From Clostridium sp. CAG:793 (GTDB lineage: Bacteria > Bacillota > Clostridia > TANB77 > CAG-508): a stretch of DNA of 19,169 nucleotides. Position numbers and translations under genes: made by a program. Numbering within the stretch: the first letter of the stretch is position 1; every line of letters starts with the position of its first letter. Below are positions 1 to 7,691 of this stretch, in pieces. The stretch covers positions 1 to 19,169 of the forward strand of contig HF993635.1 in NCBI GenBank assembly GCA_000433915.1, read 5' to 3'. Below the pieces are notes generated by a model, which saw only the letters and a program-made list of their open reading frames with translations, was not told the DNA's origin and made no database searches.

Positions 1-73
1 TAGTTAATTCTATAATATCCTATCAACATCTAAATCCCCCATATAAAATAGAGTCTGATTTTTAGCATACATA

Positions 74-121
74 AAGAAACACCAAATTCAAGCTCATTCT
101 AACTTAAATTCAGTGTTTCTT
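74..121 (-). terminator. Stem-loop after dnaJ, probable operon terminator
   Basis: A 9-bp perfect stem (AAGAAACAC at 74-82 pairing with GTGTTTCTT at 113-121) encloses about 30 bases that can pair further, imperfectly. It lies about 50 bases past the dnaJ stop codon. The clearest T-run (six Ts) follows the hairpin on the plus strand and appears as A-run on the minus strand. It may therefore terminate in both directions, or mainly a plus-strand transcript entering from the left. The remaining bases 1-73 show no gene. Confidence 0.5.
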
Positions 122-174
122 CATTTTTTATAATTATATTCTCATATTATTATATTTAATTCAAAGTATTTATA

Positions 175-1341
175 TTATCCGAAAATTCCTCTTCTCTTTA
201 CTGGTGGTTGTTCATTCATTGTTTTAGCAAGTTGTTCGAATAAGTCTCTTTGCTCTTTAGTCAATCTTTTTGGAGTTTGTACTTGTACTGTAAATATTAA
301 ATCACCACAGCTATTTGAGTTGATTCTCTTAAATCCTTTTCCTCTTATTGTGAATTTAGAGCCTGATTGTGTTCCGCTATCAAGATCATACATCATTTCC
401 TCTCCAGTTACTGTTGGTATCTTCAATTTTGCGCCTAATGTTGCTTGTGTAATTGTTATTGGGATTATGCATTCTACGTTGTTTCCATTACGCGTAAATA
501 TGCTACTTTTCTTAACTCGTATATCTACATAAATGTCTCCATTTTCTCCACCATTTTTTCCTGGGTCGCCTCTTCCTCTTAATACTAAAGTTTGACCATC
601 TTCCACTCCTGCTGGAATTTCTACTTTGATTGCTACTGTTTTTCTTATTGTTCCTTTTCCTTTGCAAGTTTCGCATGGCTCTTTTATTACTTTTCCTGTA
701 GCTCTGCAGTTTTCACATGGACCAACAGTTTGGAATGATGCAAATCCTCCTATTGATTGATTTTTTCTGACTTGACCTGTTCCATGGCATATTGGGCATG
801 TTTCTACTTTTGTTCCTTTTTTTGCTCCAGTTCCATCACAAATGTCACATTTTACATTTTTGCTTATATTAAATTCTTTTTCAACTCCTGTAAATGATTC
901 TTCAAACGATATGTCAATGCTGCATCTTAGATCTTGACCTTTTTGTGGTGCATTTGCATTTCTAGCACTTGATGCTCGTCTTCCTCCTCCAAATATTGAT
1001 GATACGAAGTCATCCACAACATCGTCAAAGCCGAAACCACTTGTTGTATATGTGTAGCTGCCATTTCCGAATCCTCCAAATCCTCCGAAGCCGCTTCCAC
1101 CAGCTCCGCCAAATTGTGGGCCATCTGCTGAGCCAAATTGATCATAATTTCTTCTTTTATTTGCATCTGACAATACAGAATATGCTTCACCAATTTCTTT
1201 GAACTTCTCTTCCGCTTCTTTTCTGTTGTCTGGATTGGCATCTGGGTGCCATTTTTTTGCTTGCTGTCTATAGGCTTTTTTTATTTCATCATCGGTTGCA
1301 TTCTTGCTAACACCTAATATTTCATAATAATCTTTTGCCAT
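175..1341 (-). CDS. dnaJ: Molecular chaperone DnaJ (Hsp40)
   Basis: DnaJ is the cytoplasmic Hsp40 co-chaperone: it delivers unfolded clients to DnaK and stimulates DnaK ATP hydrolysis. The 388-residue product has every domain of a type I DnaJ. The J-domain is at about 4-70 with the HPD tripeptide at 32-34. A Gly/Phe-rich linker at about 71-125 contains a short DDVVDDF stretch. The zinc-binding region has four Cys repeats at about 165-172, 182-189, 209-216 and 223-230. The C-terminal substrate-binding and dimerisation domains follow. The third Cys repeat reads CENCRATG, so the usual glycine after the second Cys pair is alanine, but all eight zinc ligands remain. An AAGGAA ribosome site precedes the ATG. 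It is the last gene of the hrcA operon, 138 bases after dnaK, with a strong hairpin in that gap. Length and order are typical for Firmicutes. Confidence 0.97.
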   Translation of the reverse strand: MAKDYYEILGVSKNATDDEIKKAYRQQAKKWHPDANPDNRKEAEEKFKEIGEAYSVLSDANKRRNYDQFGSADGPQFGGAGGSGFGGFGGFGNGSYTYTTSGFGFDDVVDDFVSSIFGGGRRASSARNANAPQKGQDLRCSIDISFEESFTGVEKEFNISKNVKCDICDGTGAKKGTKVETCPICHGTGQVRKNQSIGGFASFQTVGPCENCRATGKVIKEPCETCKGKGTIRKTVAIKVEIPAGVEDGQTLVLRGRGDPGKNGGENGDIYVDIRVKKSSIFTRNGNNVECIIPITITQATLGAKLKIPTVTGEEMMYDLDSGTQSGSKFTIRGKGFKRINSNSCGDLIFTVQVQTPKRLTKEQRDLFEQLAKTMNEQPPVKRRGIFG

Positions 1342-1391
1342 TTTTTATTTCCTTCTTTTAATAATTGCCTTTATTTAAGATTTATATACAC

Positions 1392-1438
1392 TAATAGATT
1401 CGCCCGTAAACGGGCATTCCCATTGGGCGAATCTATTA
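1392..1438 (-). other. Perfect 14-bp stem-loop between dnaK and dnaJ
   Basis: TAATAGATTCGCCC at 1392-1405 is exactly complementary to 1425-1438, with a 19-base loop. A competing inner hairpin (GCCCG at 1402-1406 with CGGGC at 1411-1415) overlaps the left arm, so two folds exclude each other. On the minus strand no U-tract follows, which argues against a strong terminator for the dnaK transcript. A role in mRNA processing, 3'-end protection or partial attenuation that sets the DnaK:DnaJ ratio is inference. Its C/G content stands out from the AT-rich surroundings. Confidence 0.7.
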
Positions 1439-1479
1439 TATTTTATATTCTTTTGTCTTATTTTTATAACTATTAGTAA

Positions 1480-3312
1480 TTATTTATTTTCTTCTTCGCT
1501 TTTTGCTTCTGTTGCTCCATTGTCAGTTGTTGAAGAATTATTTGCTTCATTTTGACCATTTGCTCCTGCTTTTGAAGCATTTTGTGCATATAGTTTTTCT
1601 GAAATTGAATAGAATACTTGTGTTAAGCTATCTGTTGCTTTCTTTATTTCATCTACATCTTTTCCTTCTAATGCTTTGTTTACTTTGTCTATTTCTGCCT
1701 TAGCTTTGTTCTTTTCTTCTGCACTGATTTTATCACCTAATTCATCAAGTGTTTTTTGGCAGTTATATACTAAGCTTTCTGCGTTATTTCTTGCTTCAAT
1801 TTCTTCTTTTCTCTTCTTATCTTCTGCACTATGTGCTTCTGCATCTTTAACAGCTTTGTCAATTTCCTCATCTGTTAAGTTTGTTGATGCTGTAATTGAT
1901 ACTTGTTGTTCATTTCCTGTTGCCATATCTTTAGCTGATACGTGTACTATACCATTTGCATCTATATCAAATGTTACTTCAATTTGTGGAACTCCACGTG
2001 GAGCTGGTGCTATTCCTGTTAATTGGAATCTTCCTAATGTTTTGTTATCAGCCGCCATCTCTCTTTCACCTTGTAATACGTGAACTTCAACGCTTGTCTG
2101 TCCATCTGCTGCTGTTGAGAATACTTGTGATTTCTTTGTTGGTATTGTTGTGTTTCTTTCAATTAATTTTGTAAATACTCCACCATAAGTTTCAATTCCT
2201 AGTGATAATGGTGTTACATCTAGTAATACTAAATCTTTTACATCTCCTGATAATACACCACCTTGGATAGCTGCACCAATAGCAACACATTCATCTGGGT
2301 TTATTCCTTTATCAGGTTCTTTTCCTGTAATCTTTTTAACCATTTCTTGTACACATGGAACTCTTGTTGAACCACCAACTAATAATACTTTGTGTACATC
2401 ATTTGCTGTTAATCCTGCGTCTTTAAGTGCATTCTCTACTGGTATTCTTGTTGATTCTACTAAGTCATGTATTAATTCTTCAAATTTTGCTCTTGTTAAT
2501 GTTATATCTAAGTGTTTTGGTCCTGTTGCATCTGCTGTAATGAATGGTAAGTTTATTTGTGTTTGTTGCATTTGTGATAATTCTATCTTAGCTTTTTCAG
2601 CAGCTTCCTTTAGTCTTTGCATTGCCATTTTATCTGATGATAAATCAATTCCACTTGTTTTCTTAAATTCTGATACTAGATAATCAATTATTTTATTATC
2701 AAAATCATCTCCACCTAAGTGTGTATTTCCGTTTGTTGATAATACTTCGAATACTCCATCACCGATTTCAAGTATTGAAACATCAAATGTTCCACCACCT
2801 AAATCATATACCATTATTTTCTGATCTTGATCTTCTTTATCCATTCCAAAAGCAAGTGCTGCTGCTGTTGGCTCGTTTATTATTCTTAGTACTTCTAGTC
2901 CTGCTATTTTTCCTGCATCTTTTGTTGCTTGTCTTTGTGAGTCATTAAAATATGCTGGTACTGTTATAACAGCTTGTGTTACAGGGCTTCCTAAATAACT
3001 TTCTGCATCTGCCTTTAATTTTTGTAGTATCATTGCAGAAATCTCTTGTGGTGAGAATTTATCTCCATCAATTGATACTTTTTCTGCTGTACCCATTTTT
3101 CTCTTTATTGACATGATTGTATGTTCTGGATTTGTAACAGCTTGTCTTTTAGCTATTTGTCCAACTAATCTTTCTCCATCTTTTGAAAATGCTACAACTG
3201 ATGGTGTAGTTCTATTTCCTTCTGAATTTGGTATAACAACTGGTTCTCCACCTTCCATAACTGCTACGCATGAATTTGTTGTTCCTAAATCAATTCCTAT
3301 AATTTTTCCCAT
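1480..3312 (-). CDS. dnaK: Molecular chaperone DnaK (Hsp70)
   Basis: DnaK is the ATP-driven cytoplasmic chaperone that binds exposed hydrophobic segments, working with DnaJ (ATPase stimulation) and GrpE (nucleotide exchange). The 610-residue product starts MGKIIGIDLGTTNS, the phosphate-1 loop of the actin-like ATPase. The phosphate-2 motif DLGGGTFDVS lies at about 170-180. The conserved interdomain linker (DVKDLVLLDVTPLSLGIET) is followed by the beta-sandwich substrate domain. The helical lid comes next, and then a disordered, acidic and Asn/Gly-rich tail ending EEENK. The length is normal for Gram-positive DnaK. A strong AAGGAGG sits 8-9 bases before the ATG. It lies 83 bases after grpE, and that gap carries a small hairpin. 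Expression is expected from the CIRCE-controlled promoter in front of hrcA. Confidence 0.98.
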   Translation of the reverse strand: MGKIIGIDLGTTNSCVAVMEGGEPVVIPNSEGNRTTPSVVAFSKDGERLVGQIAKRQAVTNPEHTIMSIKRKMGTAEKVSIDGDKFSPQEISAMILQKLKADAESYLGSPVTQAVITVPAYFNDSQRQATKDAGKIAGLEVLRIINEPTAAALAFGMDKEDQDQKIMVYDLGGGTFDVSILEIGDGVFEVLSTNGNTHLGGDDFDNKIIDYLVSEFKKTSGIDLSSDKMAMQRLKEAAEKAKIELSQMQQTQINLPFITADATGPKHLDITLTRAKFEELIHDLVESTRIPVENALKDAGLTANDVHKVLLVGGSTRVPCVQEMVKKITGKEPDKGINPDECVAIGAAIQGGVLSGDVKDLVLLDVTPLSLGIETYGGVFTKLIERNTTIPTKKSQVFSTAADGQTSVEVHVLQGEREMAADNKTLGRFQLTGIAPAPRGVPQIEVTFDIDANGIVHVSAKDMATGNEQQVSITASTNLTDEEIDKAVKDAEAHSAEDKKRKEEIEARNNAESLVYNCQKTLDELGDKISAEEKNKAKAEIDKVNKALEGKDVDEIKKATDSLTQVFYSISEKLYAQNASKAGANGQNEANNSSTTDNGATEAKSEEENK

Positions 3313-3331
3313 GATAAAAATCCTCCTTATT

Positions 3332-3363
3332 AGGCATAATATTAATTTATTATATTATTGCCT
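3332..3363 (-). other. Small hairpin in the grpE-dnaK gap
   Basis: AGGCATAATAT (3332-3342) pairs with ATATTATTGCCT (3352-3363) apart from one bulged base, leaving a 9-base loop. On the minus strand it lies just upstream of the dnaK ribosome binding site (3322-3328). No U-tract follows. It may affect mRNA stability or dnaK translation, but that is inferred only from position. Confidence 0.45.
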
Positions 3364-3395
3364 TTCTATATAAAATTTAAAAATTAAAAACTAAA

Positions 3396-3938
3396 TTAAT
3401 TTGCTACTACAACTAATGAATGTCTTAATACTTTGTCTCCTATTGTGTAGCCTTTTCTATATTCTTCTTTGATTGTCTTTGGTCCTAAATTGCTATCTTC
3501 AACAAGACTTACTGCTTCATGTAGTGATGGATCAAATGGCTTGCCTATTGATTCTATTTCTTTTACTCCATTTGCCTTTAGTACATCTTGAAATTGCTTT
3601 TCTACCATTTCAATACCATTTTTGTATTGTTCATCTTTTGATTCTGCTGCTACTGCTTTTTCTAAATTGTCTAGTACAGGTAATAGTTTCATTACAACAT
3701 CTCCCATTACACTGTTGTACATTCCTAATCTTTCTTTATCACTTCTTTTTTTGAAGTTTTCAAACTCAGCCATTAGTCTTTTAATTCTGTCATCTTTTTC
3801 ATCAATTTCTTCTTTTTGTTCTTCTATTTTTGCTTGTAATTTTTCTTCAACTGTTTCAGGCTTTTTCTCAAATTTCATATTTGAGTTTTCTTCATTTTGA
3901 TTACTTGCATTTTCTTTTTTTTCTTCCACGTTCATCAT
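3396..3938 (-). CDS. grpE: Nucleotide exchange factor GrpE
   Basis: GrpE releases ADP from DnaK and so resets the Hsp70 cycle. The 180-residue product has an acidic, Lys/Glu/Asn-rich disordered start (about 1-35) and a long coiled-coil dimerisation stretch (about 30-90). The compact C-terminal beta domain carries family-conserved residues in LHEAV and in the ending GYTIGDKVLRHSLVVVAN. The start is uncertain: GGAAAGGA ends directly before the first ATG, and two more in-frame starts follow (ATG at 3935, GTG at 3929). The GTG has the best Shine-Dalgarno spacing, so three residues may be surplus. The gene begins 15 bases after the hrcA stop, consistent with co-transcription. Confidence 0.95.
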   Translation of the reverse strand: MMNVEEKKENASNQNEENSNMKFEKKPETVEEKLQAKIEEQKEEIDEKDDRIKRLMAEFENFKKRSDKERLGMYNSVMGDVVMKLLPVLDNLEKAVAAESKDEQYKNGIEMVEKQFQDVLKANGVKEIESIGKPFDPSLHEAVSLVEDSNLGPKTIKEEYRKGYTIGDKVLRHSLVVVAN

Positions 3939-3953
3939 TCCTTTCCAAATGTT

Positions 3954-4970
3954 TTAATTGTTTTTTCCATCTCCGATGCCTTTATTTAATTCTTTGTTTA
4001 TATATTTTAATACTGATATTACTTTTGAATAATCCATTCTTGTCGGACCAATTATTCCAATTGTGCCTAAGTCTTTTCCAGCTACTTTATTTCTAAAAGT
4101 AACTATACTAAAGTCTTTTAGTCCATTTTCTTCATTTCCTATATATACATTAAAATCTGAATCATTATCTAGTATCTCTGATATAAAGTCCCTTCTATCA
4201 AGTAATCCGAAAAATCTTTTTGCTAAATCGTTGCTTCTAAACTCTGGATTATCTAACACTTGGTTAGCACCTTTTAAATATACTTTTGATTCATCATTAA
4301 TTAGTTTACTTATCTGGTCAACTATTGGTTTTATTACATCTACTCTATATGCCATTTCATTCATTATATATTGTTCCATTGGCATATTAATTTCTGAAAG
4401 ATATTCTCCCTTTAGTTTGTTATTAAATATGATATTTAATGTATCTACTTGTTCTTGATTAATATCTTTATTAAATTTTATGATTGTTTCTTTAATTGTA
4501 CCTGTTTCAGTTAATATTACTGCCATTAGCATTCTGCTACCAAGCAATACAAATTTTATTTCTTGTATTCTTTGCTTTGCAGCATTGGGTTCTATTGATA
4601 CTGTTGTATAATGTGTAACTTCTGAAATGGTGTTTGTAGCTATCTTTGTAAGCTCTTCCATTTCATCAATTCTACTTTTTAACCTTGAATTTATATATTT
4701 TATTTCATTAAGACTTAAATCTTTTTCATTCAAAAGTTTATCTACATAAAATTGATATCCTTTAGTTGATGGCACTCTTCCACTTGATGTATGAGTCTTC
4801 TCTAAAAAGCCTTCTTTTTCAAGTTCAGCCATATCATTTCTTACTGTTGCACTACTACAATCTAATCCATATTTACCAATTAAACTCCCTGAGCTTACTG
4901 GCTCTATTGTATCAATGTATTCATTTACTATTGCTTGTAAGATACGTTTTTTTCTATCATCTAATTCCAA
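3954..4970 (-). CDS. hrcA: Heat-inducible transcription repressor HrcA
   Basis: HrcA is the dimeric repressor that binds CIRCE operators and shuts off class I heat-shock genes; in studied species its folding depends on GroEL. The 338-residue product has the N-terminal winged helix at about 1-75 (RKKRILQAIVNEYI, then SSATVRNDMAELEKEGFL as recognition region, then TSSGRVPSTKGYQFYVD). The central GAF-like and dimerisation region and a conserved C-terminal end (TIGIIGPTRMDYSKVISVL) follow. The start codon is TTG, supported by a GAGGTG ribosome site a few bases upstream; the rare start may keep repressor levels low. It is first in the operon, and two CIRCE-like sites lie 39-115 bases upstream, which implies autoregulation. 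Confidence 0.97.
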   Translation of the reverse strand: MELDDRKKRILQAIVNEYIDTIEPVSSGSLIGKYGLDCSSATVRNDMAELEKEGFLEKTHTSSGRVPSTKGYQFYVDKLLNEKDLSLNEIKYINSRLKSRIDEMEELTKIATNTISEVTHYTTVSIEPNAAKQRIQEIKFVLLGSRMLMAVILTETGTIKETIIKFNKDINQEQVDTLNIIFNNKLKGEYLSEINMPMEQYIMNEMAYRVDVIKPIVDQISKLINDESKVYLKGANQVLDNPEFRSNDLAKRFFGLLDRRDFISEILDNDSDFNVYIGNEENGLKDFSIVTFRNKVAGKDLGTIGIIGPTRMDYSKVISVLKYINKELNKGIGDGKNN

Positions 4971-5008
4971 TTCTTATCACCTCGTATTTTACGATGTATG
5001 TGAATTTA

Positions 5009-5035
5009 TTAGCACTCTTGCTATTTGATTGCTAA
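5009..5035 (-). promoter_or_regulatory. CIRCE operator (promoter-proximal copy)
   Basis: On the minus strand TTAGCAATC, nine bases, GAGTGCTAA. This matches the CIRCE consensus (TTAGCACTC-N9-GAGTGCTAA) with one mismatch in one arm and a perfect second arm. It lies just downstream of the predicted -10 box, so it falls in the start of the hrcA leader, the usual place for HrcA repression. Confidence 0.93.
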
Positions 5036-5045
5036 CTTCATATAT

Positions 5046-5072
5046 ATTATATCCATTTTTAGCAATTGTCAA
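5046..5072 (-). promoter_or_regulatory. Predicted sigma-A promoter of the hrcA-grpE-dnaK-dnaJ operon
   Basis: On the minus strand a perfect TTGACA (5072-5067) and a perfect TATAAT (5051-5046) are separated by 15 bases, slightly short of the optimum 17. The -35 box lies inside the distal CIRCE copy and transcription would start about 5039, immediately before the proximal copy. HrcA bound at either site should block RNA polymerase. Confidence 0.8.
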
Positions 5073-5085
5073 TAGAGATTGCTAA
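5059..5085 (-). promoter_or_regulatory. Second CIRCE-like operator overlapping the -35 box
   Basis: On the minus strand TTAGCAATC, nine bases, AATTGCTAA. It has the exact 9-N9-9 geometry of CIRCE with three mismatches to consensus in total. Its spacer contains part of the TTGACA box. It starts 50 bases from the proximal copy, close to five helical turns, which would place two HrcA dimers on about the same face. Confidence 0.78.
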
Positions 5086-5089
5086 TTTA

Positions 5090-5109
5090 TTTTGTGAATT
5101 TTTTGTGAA
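5090..5109. repeat. Two 9-bp direct repeats with 11-bp period upstream of the heat-shock promoter
   Basis: TTTTGTGAA occurs at 5090-5098 and again at 5101-5109, one helical turn apart, 18 bases upstream of the hrcA -35 box and just past the recG stop codon. The arrangement resembles a phased activator or repressor site, but no known motif was recognised and AT-rich DNA produces such repeats by chance. Confidence 0.4.
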
Positions 5110-5122
5110 CCAGTTAATTTTA

Positions 5123-7183
5123 CTATATTGTAATTGTTTCTCTTGCCATAAATTTTTGGTTTACTAATTTATTTAATCGTGCATTTTCTTCACTTAATAG
5201 TTCTGGATCTTTGTTTATTATCTCTATTGCAAGTGCTTGCACTTCTTTTAAAGCTTCCATGTCCTGAAATAAATTAGCTATCTTAAATTCTGGCAAACCA
5301 TGTTGTTTTGTTCCAAAGAAGTCTCCTGACCCTCTTAATTCAAGATCCTTTTCTGCTATTGTAAATCCATTATCAGTTTTAGTCATTATGTCCATTCTCT
5401 GTCTGATAAGATCATTTCCGCCATTGCATTTTAATATACAATATGATTCGTATTCGCCTCTTCCAACTCTTCCTCTTAATTGATGTAACTGAGCTAATCC
5501 AAATCTTTCTGCATTTTCTATAACCATTAAGCTTGCATTAGGCACATCAACTCCTACTTCTATTACTGTTGTTGATACTAATATATCAATTTCTCCATCC
5601 TTGAATCTCATCATAATATCATCTTTTTCTTTTGGTTTCATTTTTCCATGCAAGCATTCTACTTTATATTGTGGAAATATTTCTTCTTGATATCTTTTTG
5701 CAAGCTCTGTTGCTGATTCTAGTTTGGGTGCTTCTGGGTCATCTGATTCTTCAACTAATGGGCATACAATATAGCACTGTCTGCCTTGGTCTATCTCCTT
5801 TTTTATAAATCCGTTTACTCTTCCTTCTAAATTTTTTGATACTGCAAATGTTTGTATCTTTTTTCTATTAGGTGGTAATTCGTCAATTATTGATATGTCT
5901 AGATCTCCATATAATATTAGTGCAAGTGTTCTTGGTATTGGTGTTGCTGTCATTACTAATACATCTGGATTTTCTCCTTTTGCAACTATTGTACTTCTTT
6001 GTTTTACTCCAAATCTGTGTTGCTCATCTGTTACTACTAATCCTAATTTGTGAAATACTACATTTTCCTCAAGTATCGCATGAGTTCCTACTATTATATC
6101 TGCTTCTCCGCTTTCTATCTGTGCTAAAGCTTCTCTTTTCTGCTTTGCAGTCATACCTCCAACAAGACCAACACATTTTATTCCAAATTGTCCTAAGATT
6201 TTTTCAAAATTTATTAAATGCTGATTAGCTAATATCATTGTTGGAGCTAAAATTGCTGCCTGATATCCACTTTTTACTGCTTTATATGCTGAAATCATTG
6301 CTACTATGGTCTTTCCTGATCCTACATCTCCTTGCAATAATCTATTCATTGGCTTATCTTTTTCCATATCACTATTTATATCTTCTAGCACTCTTAGCTG
6401 AGCCTTTGTTAGCTTAAATGGTAATGAATTTATAACATCAGACATATGAACATTTTCGTCATATTTTATTCCTTTTGTTTCTTTATCGTTTTCCCCTCTT
6501 AGTTTTAGAAGTCCTAATTGCATTGTAAGTAATTCATCAAATACTAGCCTTTTTCTTGCTCTTCTAAAGTAGTTAAAGTCTTTTGGAAAGTGAATCTGTT
6601 TAGTTGCTTCATCATAGCTCATTAAATTATATCTATTTACTAAATATTCAGGCATTGTTTCTTCTAGCTTGCCTGCTAATTCAAGTCCATTTTGTATTAC
6701 TTTTCTTATCGTGCTTGGTTTTACTTCATGAATTAATGGATATACTGGAATTATTTTACTTGTATTGTTGTTTTTGTCTAATGTATCAAATACTGGTGAA
6801 CTCATTTCATGTGTTCCACCTCTTACTGTCATTTTCCCGTAAAATCTATAAGTATTATCCATTTTTATTTGTTGCTTTACATACGGTTGATTAAACCATG
6901 TTAACATGCATGAATCTGTATCGTCTCTAACTATTACTTTTTCGATACTTCTTGTTCGGCCTAGCATTCTTAAGTTTACAGTTGTCACCGCACTAGCTTC
7001 TATTGTGCATTTTTCTCCATCTTTTACTTCATCTATTTTTTTTATTATGCTTCTATCTTCATAGTCTCTTGGATAATATGTTATTAAGTCTCCTAATGTA
7101 TATATTCCAAGTTTGTTAAGGCTTTTCGCTCTAGCAGGACCTACTCCTTTTACATATTGTATTTCTTTATTTAAATCAGTCAT
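5123..7183 (-). CDS. recG: ATP-dependent DNA helicase RecG
   Basis: RecG is a superfamily 2 double-stranded DNA translocase that remodels stalled replication forks and branch-migrates Holliday junctions and R-loops. The 686-residue product has a helix-hairpin-helix-like start (KGVGPARAKSLNKLGI) and an OB-fold wedge domain at about 55-140. Walker A GDVGSGKT is at 285-292, the DEQH box at 386-389 (followed by RFG, as in RecG), and TATPIPRT at 412-419. Motif VI QLRGRVGRG is at 568-576. The C-terminal EKDLELRGSGDFFGTKQHG signature follows at about 611-629. All helicase motifs look intact and the length is normal. The ATG has a weak purine-rich ribosome site and a good promoter at 7214-7242. It runs toward hrcA, and no terminator is obvious in the 50 bases between its stop and the hrcA promoter region, so some read-through is possible. 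Confidence 0.97.
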   Translation of the reverse strand: MTDLNKEIQYVKGVGPARAKSLNKLGIYTLGDLITYYPRDYEDRSIIKKIDEVKDGEKCTIEASAVTTVNLRMLGRTRSIEKVIVRDDTDSCMLTWFNQPYVKQQIKMDNTYRFYGKMTVRGGTHEMSSPVFDTLDKNNNTSKIIPVYPLIHEVKPSTIRKVIQNGLELAGKLEETMPEYLVNRYNLMSYDEATKQIHFPKDFNYFRRARKRLVFDELLTMQLGLLKLRGENDKETKGIKYDENVHMSDVINSLPFKLTKAQLRVLEDINSDMEKDKPMNRLLQGDVGSGKTIVAMISAYKAVKSGYQAAILAPTMILANQHLINFEKILGQFGIKCVGLVGGMTAKQKREALAQIESGEADIIVGTHAILEENVVFHKLGLVVTDEQHRFGVKQRSTIVAKGENPDVLVMTATPIPRTLALILYGDLDISIIDELPPNRKKIQTFAVSKNLEGRVNGFIKKEIDQGRQCYIVCPLVEESDDPEAPKLESATELAKRYQEEIFPQYKVECLHGKMKPKEKDDIMMRFKDGEIDILVSTTVIEVGVDVPNASLMVIENAERFGLAQLHQLRGRVGRGEYESYCILKCNGGNDLIRQRMDIMTKTDNGFTIAEKDLELRGSGDFFGTKQHGLPEFKIANLFQDMEALKEVQALAIEIINKDPELLSEENARLNKLVNQKFMARETITI

Positions 7184-7213
7184 TTTCCTATCTCTTTCTT
7201 TTTATTTTGTTTT

Positions 7214-7242
7214 ATTATATTATAGTTTATTTTTCTTTTCAA
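7214..7242 (-). promoter_or_regulatory. Predicted recG promoter
   Basis: On the minus strand TTGAAA, a 17-base spacer and TATAAT (7219-7214), with the start expected near 7207. A second overlapping TATAAT lies at 7224-7219 with a spacer too short for this -35. It is back to back with the promoter at 7272-7300. Confidence 0.7.
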
Positions 7243-7271
7243 TACATGTTTTTCTTGTTTTACATAAAATA

Positions 7272-7300
7272 TTGACTAATTTACATAATTGTATTATAAT
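7272..7300 (+). promoter_or_regulatory. Predicted promoter of the 7341-7860 gene pair
   Basis: TTGACT, a 17-base spacer and a perfect TATAAT (7295-7300), only one base off full consensus. Transcription would begin near 7307, giving a leader of about 34 bases. The -35 boxes of this promoter and the recG promoter are about 30 bases apart, pointing away from each other. Confidence 0.8.
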
Positions 7301-7340
7301 AAAGTTATTCGCATTTTTTGTTAATAATGAGGTGTATTAT

Positions 7341-7691
7341 ATGAAGCAAAAAAATGTAGTTCAACCCAATATTCAGCTGGAGAATTTGAAGGTTTACCTT
7401 CGGTTCTTACGAGATGTTCATGAAAAATTGAACTCTCCTGATGAAAGAACGGTAAGCAAAGCTCTGGATAGTATTATCTTCTATCCAATACTCCCTAGTG
7501 GAGTGGTAGGTCCTAACTTTCGTATGGGGTTAGAAGACCTCAGACGATTCGCCAAGAATGTAAAGAAAGAAAAAGGAGGTGTCGCATTTCTTGCGACTGA
7601 AGTCGGAGATACTATCTATATCGTACAGAACTATGTAGAGGCTATAGAAGCTTCTACTCAAGCCTATGGAGGTATGCCAAATCATGCATGA
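7341..7691 (+). CDS. Uncharacterised 116-residue protein, first of an overlapping pair
   Basis: I do not recognise this protein. The ATG at 7341 is chosen because GAGGTG lies 6 bases upstream and the predicted promoter start is just before it; the frame stays open further upstream but across the promoter. The product looks soluble, with no signal peptide or membrane segment. An amphipathic helical N-terminal half (LENLKVYLRFLRDVHEKL, then ERTVSKALDSIIFY) is followed by a short basic stretch (RRFAKNVKKEKGG). A probable beta segment (VAFLATEVGDTIYIV) and a final helix follow. Codons such as CTG, CTC, CGG, GCC and GCG occur, rare in recG and asnS next door, suggesting acquisition. The stop overlaps the start of the next gene (ATGCATGA), so translation is probably coupled. 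Toxin-antitoxin or anti-phage roles fit the architecture, but no motif supports them. Confidence 0.8.
   Translation: MKQKNVVQPNIQLENLKVYLRFLRDVHEKLNSPDERTVSKALDSIIFYPILPSGVVGPNFRMGLEDLRRFAKNVKKEKGGVAFLATEVGDTIYIVQNYVEAIEASTQAYGGMPNHA

Noticed and set aside
1392..1438. Intrinsic terminator that fully separates dnaK from dnaJ
   Set aside because: The minus strand has no U-tract after the stem, so strong termination is unlikely, and no promoter is evident for dnaJ alone.
320..4458. Many plus-strand open frames opposite the heat-shock genes (for example 1676-2083 and 4063-4458)
   Set aside because: They are antisense shadows of dnaJ, dnaK, grpE and hrcA. They are rich in Leu, Ser and Phe as expected from complement of AT-rich coding DNA, and lack ribosome sites.
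7113..7340. Upstream extension of the 7341 gene to a longer 192-residue frame
   Set aside because: It would run through recG and across both predicted promoters. The ribosome site and promoter position support the start at 7341.
7666..7691. Programmed frameshift joining the two small ORFs
   Set aside because: No slippery heptamer or following pseudoknot is visible. The overlap ATGCATGA with an upstream GGAGG fits coupled re-initiation better.
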